64,000 bases of DNA from Sympetrum striolatum (Eukaryota > Arthropoda > Insecta > Odonata > Libellulidae), in contig OX388351.1 in the NCBI GenBank assembly GCA_947579665.1, positions 620,001-684,000 on the forward strand, in the 5' to 3' direction. The notes beneath the pieces were generated by a model. It saw nothing but the letters and a program-made list of their open reading frames with translations. It was not told where the DNA came from and searched no databases. Numbering within the stretch: position 1 is the stretch's first letter; each line of letters begins with the position of its first letter. The position numbers and the translations under genes are program-made. Below are positions 58,002 to 64,000 of the stretch, one piece after another.

Positions 58002-61000
58002 TGATTTAAATTAACAGAACTTTCTAGAATTTTCCAGAAATTTGAGATTTTTCATTCTTTCCTAGGAAAACATTTGGCAAATTTTGTTTGTAAGTGTACA
58101 AAATTTCGTCTTTACAATGTATTGAGATTTATTTTTGATTTCTACGTTGCTAAAAAAAATTGAGTTTTTTAATTTTTTGAATGAAAGTTCTTGTATTATG
58201 AAGTATGTTTTAAATGTATTAATAATCTCTTTCTGTTCACTTTAACCGAAGAACTCTCCGATGACTCATTCTACGTGGACATAGATGATTTTTAGTGCAT
58301 TTGGTGTGTGATAATAATTGCATTAAATTTCAATGAGACATACAGAAAGTGATTCAAGGAAAGAGTAAACGTTGAATTTTTAGTCCAAATATGAAACTGG
58401 AGCAAGTTGTCTGGAAAAGGGTCAATTGTTTGCCGCAAATGTGATACTAAAAGGAATAAAGGAAAAGAAATTTATCGGCTCGATTAAGATGGCGGATAGT
58501 TTTAATTTAGCGATGTCTCCGGACGGAAAGTGAAAGGGAAGAAAGCGTGTGTCGGAAGGACAATATCGAGAGAAAATAAAAGCTCTTTTATTAAAGCAGC
58601 CAGAGAAAAAGAGGAAGAAGTCGCTCTCTTAGCCTCTGTGAATGGAATATACAAGAGTCGCATTTATTTCAAAGAAGAGAGCGAGAGAATGTTTTCAGTT
58701 TATTTCTATTTAGAGAGAGAAAAGTGAGGTGGAATTTCTCTAACTCTATAATTAGAAGTGTTTGTCGTAAAACCAGTGAATTCATAATTATACTCACTAG
58801 ACAATGACTGGACGCCCCGTTTAGTGCGTGAACGGTTAAAACTCGAACGGCTGATATGATTTGATTAACGTGAACGGCTTACATCGGAACTTTTTTGATC
58901 GATTCTTTTTCTCTTATTTTCCGATTAATGAATTTTTAATAGTAAAATATAAAGTCATTCAAAACGCCTTTTTTATTTTTAATAGTTATATAAAGCGTAA
59001 AAACAAATTAAAATGTGCACGAGTCTGGTGTCGAAGGCCGAGTCTCGTTGCGTGAGTTCCGAGTGTTACCCGAAGAAGTTTTCGCGGTCGCCACTTGGGG
59101 TTTTCTTGGGAGAGAGTAACTGGCGATGCATTTATCTTTGGGTTCTATAACAGTTTACTGCTATGGAACTTCATCTACAGAGAATTTACTCGCCTCACAC
59201 CTCTTCGTCGTGTCTGTGTTTACCGACGGTAGTCTAAAACATCTCGTATTAATTTTAAACTTTCCCACAAATCATGAAGAAATCGATGTTTTTGATAATT
59301 AATAACCCTAATTGAGGAATGACTAGAAGAAAGAAATGAAACATTGAACGTAAAATTGAAAATATGCGAAAATAGTTAGAAGAGGGTCTTAAAAAACACG
59401 ATCTCCGCCGTTTAAGTGTTAAGAGCCTCAATTAAGGTAGAGGTGATGTGAAATATTTTACATAACCTTAAAGACTGTGTACGAAGTAATATACGACAAC
59501 TTTCTACAACTATATCGATGAAAAGAAAGCTTACTTTTCAGTATTTTGTTTTGTTTTCTATATTTTCTGTGATATAAATTTTGCTAGGGTTAGTTAACAT
59601 AAAAGTTGCAAGTGTTTCTTAGTGAGATCAAAAACTGTAATTATGACACACCACGGGTGCTTATTACGGATCCTTGCGAGACTTTCAAGGCATATTCCTT
59701 GCTCAAAGTACAGACAACAGTCAGAGCTTTGCAACCATTTAAGATTTATTTATTTTTATAATTTTATTTTGAATCTGAAAATAGGAGTTCGGCAACCATA
59801 CCATGCAGGCTCATTACAAAATACATCATAAAATTTTCCCATTGGAAAAAAATTCCCGTTTTTGGTATTAAATAGTTTTTTTCGCTATTAAATTGGAACA
59901 TCAACTATTTTGTTAATATTTATTCAAACACTCGTAATCTCAAGGAAGGTACTCCGATGATTATGAATAAATTGTTTTCAAAATTAATGAAGTTCTTCCC
60001 AGTATTTATCGTGATAAATGATCCAATATCCATTTATCGGAACATATTCGATCAAAGTCAACCCAGAAGATCCCGAAAAAAAAGGCTTCGACATGTCTCA
60101 TTTTTTAAATGAAAACAAATAAACGTAAAAGCGGGATACGTTCTAAGAAACGAAAAAAAAGACATTAACTAGGGAATAAAAGGGCACATGAAACTACCGA
60201 AAGAAAGAAAACTTATGGATGAACTGAACTTAATTAATAACTTTAATGGAATATTTCCCTCTTATATTATAAATTTAGGTGTAGAGAGAAAAGCACGCTG
60301 AATATATTTCCACAGGTAAACTGTGCAAAGAACAACGTTCAGCAAAGGGTCGTGAATAAGCCGTAGGGAAGGGGAAATGACAGTCCTAAACGAAGGAGAG
60401 TGAAAGTATTAGGGCCTCCCACGCACAAATAGAAAGAGATTAAACGTGAAGATAGAGACGAGGGCAAAGGGGACATGATTCAAACAGAGCGGAAGAGGAC
60501 CGTACTTAGAAGGAAAAGAAGAAAGGCACAAAAAAGGGACGACACTCCCCCACGAACGGTGTCCCCGCAAGAAGAAGTCACCCCACCAAAGATTGCCTCC
60601 CCCCGGGGCGCCTTCCTTTCTAAAATCCTAACCCTGAACCCATTCCTCCACATAACATTCCCTCAGGGAGTATAAGCAAGCCGTCCTCCTAAAAACTTCC
60701 TTCTCTACGTCCATGTCTTCCCTGTCGTCCAACCCCTGAATTCCGGGGGAAATAAAAATTAATTCCTCGTCCGGGGACTGCGAAACACTGGGGATTAATC
60801 AGGAAACGAGGGACTGCGAGGTGAAAGTGTGGGGTTTTAACCAAACGTGAGATCGGTGGGAATTCCGCCCCGGGAAATTCCGAGGGCTTAAAGCGACGAG
60901 GGCATTGCGGCCAGGGTTTTGTTCTGACGTCATAATTACGTGCAGTCGACGTGTGTTGGCGGATGTATTCCAGCTGATCCGGACATTTCCGGGCTATTTA

Positions 61001-61344
61001 CATGTGTGCCTACGACGAAGGGTGTGAACAGAAAAATATATATATGCGCATACATTCTGGCCGAATATCTCCCCCGAAAAGTGTAATCTCTTATTTATGC
61101 AGGGATGGAAGCTGATGTTTATTCTTCCTACCGAAGGTGGTCATTCTTTTTCCAACAGCGAGCCGCTTTAGTACCAAGAATGCTACGCGGGCTGCAGGTA
61201 ACATATTTTATGTTATCATAAGAAAAGACAATACACATAATTATATAAACTATAGAGGATTAATTTTTAAAACTCCTTAGTTTGCTAGTTCCACAGCGGT
61301 TTTAAGAATGACCGAATCGCTCAAATTTTTGGGTACGTTTCAAC
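58002..61344. other. unassigned sequence, 3.3 kb
   Basis: GC-richer patches at 58.48-58.72, 59.0-59.13 and 60.35-61.2 kb contain open frames of 60-69 codons without motifs. The 60.35-61.0 kb part is purine-rich then C-rich (CCCCCCGGGGCGCC near 60600). These could be conserved regulatory or untranslated sequence, but nothing in the sequence proves it. Confidence 0.35.
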
Positions 61345-61452
61345 AATATTTCAAGAAAAGGAAACAGGTAAAAATCAGCGAAATGTCTGGAGCTCGAACC
61401 CAGGTCTCCTATTTTCCGGGCAGGTATTATAACCACCAAACTACCATTCTAC
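61345..61452 (-). repeat. tRNA-like SINE relic, left unit of a second inverted pair
   Basis: The minus strand reads AATGGTAGTTTGGTGGTTAT (A-box-like), ATACCTGCCCGGAAAATAGG, then B box GGGTTCGAGCTCC, then a body with TCGCTGATTTTTACCTG. The order matches a tRNA-derived SINE head. Confidence 0.5.
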
Positions 61453-61496
61453 ATGATTTCCACCTCTTTTAAAGAGAAACATTTTGTAATGATAAT

Positions 61497-61590
61497 TAAG
61501 TGGTTAGTATACCTGCCCAGAAAGTAAAAGGCCAGGGTTGAAGTCCCCGTCGCTGTTTTTTCACCTCTGGTTCTCTTTGGGTTTAGGTCA
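61497..61590 (+). repeat. tRNA-like SINE relic, right unit of a second inverted pair
   Basis: The plus strand reads GTGGTTAGTATACCTGCCCA, GAAAGTAAAAGG, then B-box-like GGGTTGAAGTCCCC, then GTCGCTGTTTTTTCACCTC. It parallels the left unit, including the same body, so the two are inverted copies of one family. The 5' part of the head is shortened. Confidence 0.45.
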
Positions 61591-64000
61591 ACCTGCAATT
61601 ATTTCCTTTCATTACTTCAGTATTTTCTGATCCAAATTTGAATGTTAATCGGAATGATACCTTTCTATCGATCCATTTACGCTGATCATTTGCTATCCCG
61701 AATATTATTAAAACTGTTTTATTAACTCTGAAGGGATGCCCGTAAGAGGTGAAGAATAAATACATGCATGTATGCTCTAAAATCACTATATAAGAGAATA
61801 ATGTCATAATCAAATCAATACAATGACAATAAAAACATAAAATGTTAAAAAATTAACAAAGTACTTAAAGAAAACATGACAAAAATCAATTATAAAACAA
61901 CAGATGATGATCAAGCTTGCATATTTTATTATTAAAAGATTTGAAGGATTTGAAGTTTTTGTTTCTGTGGAGTAAGAATTTCCAAAATTTAAATACTGAA
62001 ATTAAAAATGAAGCAAGGAATGGGATAAATGGGCTGTTCTGACAGAAGATATTAATATCAATGATATTGAGGAGTGTCTGATAAATACTACCGATGAATG
62101 GAGATTCCGAATTAATTCTACTAACAAGAAGTAGCAACAAAATCATTTAATCACATGAGACATCTTTCATACATATTAGACCTCTATCACTGAAATAATT
62201 GAACGACTGGATAAAACATCAATATTCACAAATATACAAGGATAGTCATTTAATTTCAAAACAACATATTTACTTGTTTGAAGTGACGCACCTTAAGGAT
62301 AATCTGCTTAAGATGAGATCGGTTGACAAGGAACGGAATAACGTCATCGGAACTCTTATAAAAGCAACCGAAGGAACGGCTCAGCGACTTTTAAGAAGCG
62401 TAAAAGTGGATGGCACCACTAAAAGAGTCAAATATCCAGAAATCATTTAACTGCGAGCCCTTTCTCTTCCAAATCCAGGGAACGGAATTGGGCAGTATAA
62501 ACGAACGTAAAAACCAAACCGATTAAAGCCATCGAGTTGCGAAATTTTCGCTGCCGTAAAACGACGCATTCCCGCATAAATAATATATGGGAAGAAAGAA
62601 AACAGGATGAAAAAGAACGTAATTGCGGAGAGAGAGAGAGAGAGAAGGAAAACAATGAGGGATCAATCCACGCTTATTATATCTTCTTCTATTCCCTTTC
62701 ATTTTTCGCTCATAAAATGGAAAGCTCTCCCTGCGGTGGCTGCTATAGAATCCGGCCAAAAGTTCCATCATCCTGCCAACCCCTTCATACCTCGCTGCTT
62801 CCCAACTTCCTACCTCTTCCTCCGAATACTCTCTCGTGTTCCTTTTCCCTTTTCCGATGAAAGGAGCGCCGAAGAATACGTTTGGCGATATATTTTAGAA
62901 CAATTTTATATAAGTATATGAGTAATTTTCTCAGGATGTACCTTAACAACATCTCACTCGCTAACATGGGAAAAGCAAATATTAAACGATTTATCTTGAC
63001 CCGGAGGGATTTATTTTTTTGTTATTTATTTTGGACCTTTCTCTCGAAATACATTAATGACATTAATGTTACTTTTACCGTAAACTGAAAATATTTACTA
63101 TGTTTAGAGTCACTGGGTTTAGGAAACTGAATTCCTCATTTGATTGCGTATTAGTTTATTAAATTGTAGTTTTATCATCGTATAACATTTCTGATACTTC
63201 AATGAGAACTCATTGGATTTTGAGTCCAACTCCTTAAGTATTCGGAAACCACAGCACTCCTTTGTATTGATTCTTGGATGAATCAAACACTAAGACAATT
63301 AATATTCATAGAATACTCTTATTTCTAATCAAATTTAATTGTATCACTTTTTCTATAATCCCACTGTTCTCAGCAAGTGTAAAACTAGTACTCGATTTCG
63401 ACGAGTTTTCCTATTTTAGCATCAGCACCTGACTTTTCATGGTGTGAAGTGAATACTCAGGTTAAGTCTTGCTGAGCAATAATCGTTACACAAAGGAGCA
63501 TAGCAAAAATACGATGATAATTATATGCATTTGTTTTTAGTATTAATCACACCTGGCAAATATCCTCCGTTTCATATTATTTTAACTGCTAAATATATTA
63601 AAACTGTTGAATATATTGTAAAAGTATGTTAGTCCTTTGAGTAATAAGATTTGAGAAAATAAAAGAATTGCTCATATATAAAAAATTGTGATACAGTATT
63701 TGAGACGACGAACGTTCCATTCACTTCGTTCTCCAAAAATGAAACATTCCTATACATAAAATTGTGTAAGTCCTGCGTGACTTGAAAAAAAAACACTTTC
63801 AATCAAAGTAATTTGTTGTTTGCTTAGTAGTTATAATTTGTTCGCAATCAAATACACTGCAGCTTCACTCAGTCTGCAGCCACGTAGGTAAACACTTCTA
63901 TAGCAGAAAGTACATGACTATAGCAGGATGTAACACAAAGATTACTACATACATTCCCATTATCAACTTATTTACAGTGACACGATAGACCGAATCTTTT
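61591..64000. other. unassigned sequence to window end
   Basis: A (GA)n run lies at 62628-62646. Overlapping frames on both strands at 62443-62967 reflect a purine/pyrimidine-biased segment and have no recognisable motifs. The rest is AT-rich. Confidence 0.4.

Noticed and set aside
62443..62967. Overlapping frames on both strands up to 107 codons
   Set aside because: They surround a (GA)n run and a biased segment; no domain, and all phases are open at once.

Overview
This window looks like gene-free, repeat-rich nuclear DNA from an arthropod, probably an insect with a large AT-rich genome. The sequence is strongly A+T rich and full of in-frame stops. The longest ATG-initiated frame is 180 codons and low in complexity. 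The repeats belong to classes typical of arthropods: a CATCTA-headed interspersed repeat, tRNA-headed SINE-like units, P-type, mariner-type and piggyBac-type termini, Helitron-like non-autonomous elements, and hammerhead-type motifs like those of Penelope-like elements. The species and the class assignments come from motif recognition; no database search was possible. I could not support any host protein-coding gene, rRNA gene or functional tRNA gene. The window could be intergenic or could lie inside a large intron.

Layout. From 1 to about 10.4 kb the sequence is mostly unassigned AT-rich DNA, with a tRNA-like SINE head (657-790), a foldback MITE (3167-3320) and a short tandem duplication (4448-4535). 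From 10.4 to 14.3 kb there is one possible exon-like frame, the first Helitron-like element copy (10874-12286), a broken LINE endonuclease segment (12724-12990), a TAA-tailed repeat end, a foldback MITE and a piggyBac-like terminus. The stretch from 14.3 to 19.2 kb is featureless. From 19 to 22.4 kb lie a short palindrome, an element with AAGCYGAG-type inverted ends, a possible hAT-like remnant and the second Helitron-like copy. From 26 to 37 kb lie an arthropod repeat fragment, a possible LTR, a second TAA-tailed repeat, a long inverted repeat whose loop is a near-complete hammerhead ribozyme motif (31674-31836), the third Helitron-like copy and a C-rich tract. From 39 to 50 kb lie a palindromic MITE, the longer CATCTA-type repeat, a 730-bp AAGCYGAG-family element, two head-to-head SINE units (48352-48593) and two more decayed hammerhead-like sites.

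The densest part is 50.9-58.0 kb. A 1.8-kb element has inverted arms that are themselves arrays of GGTCG-type units. Next is a 2.4-kb P-element-like transposon with near-identical long inverted ends, which carries part of a transposase and at least one later MITE. Then comes a TA-flanked 2.2-kb inverted-repeat element with the fourth Helitron-like copy inserted inside it. The remaining 6 kb holds only another head-to-head tRNA-like pair and unassigned DNA.

Nothing here forms a host pathway. The content is a stratified record of transposition: old decayed LINE and Penelope pieces, a four-copy Helitron-like family, and apparently younger cut-and-paste elements. The items most worth follow-up are the hammerhead at 31.7 kb, the Helitron-like family with ~315-bp internal units, the GGTCG-arm element and the P-like element.
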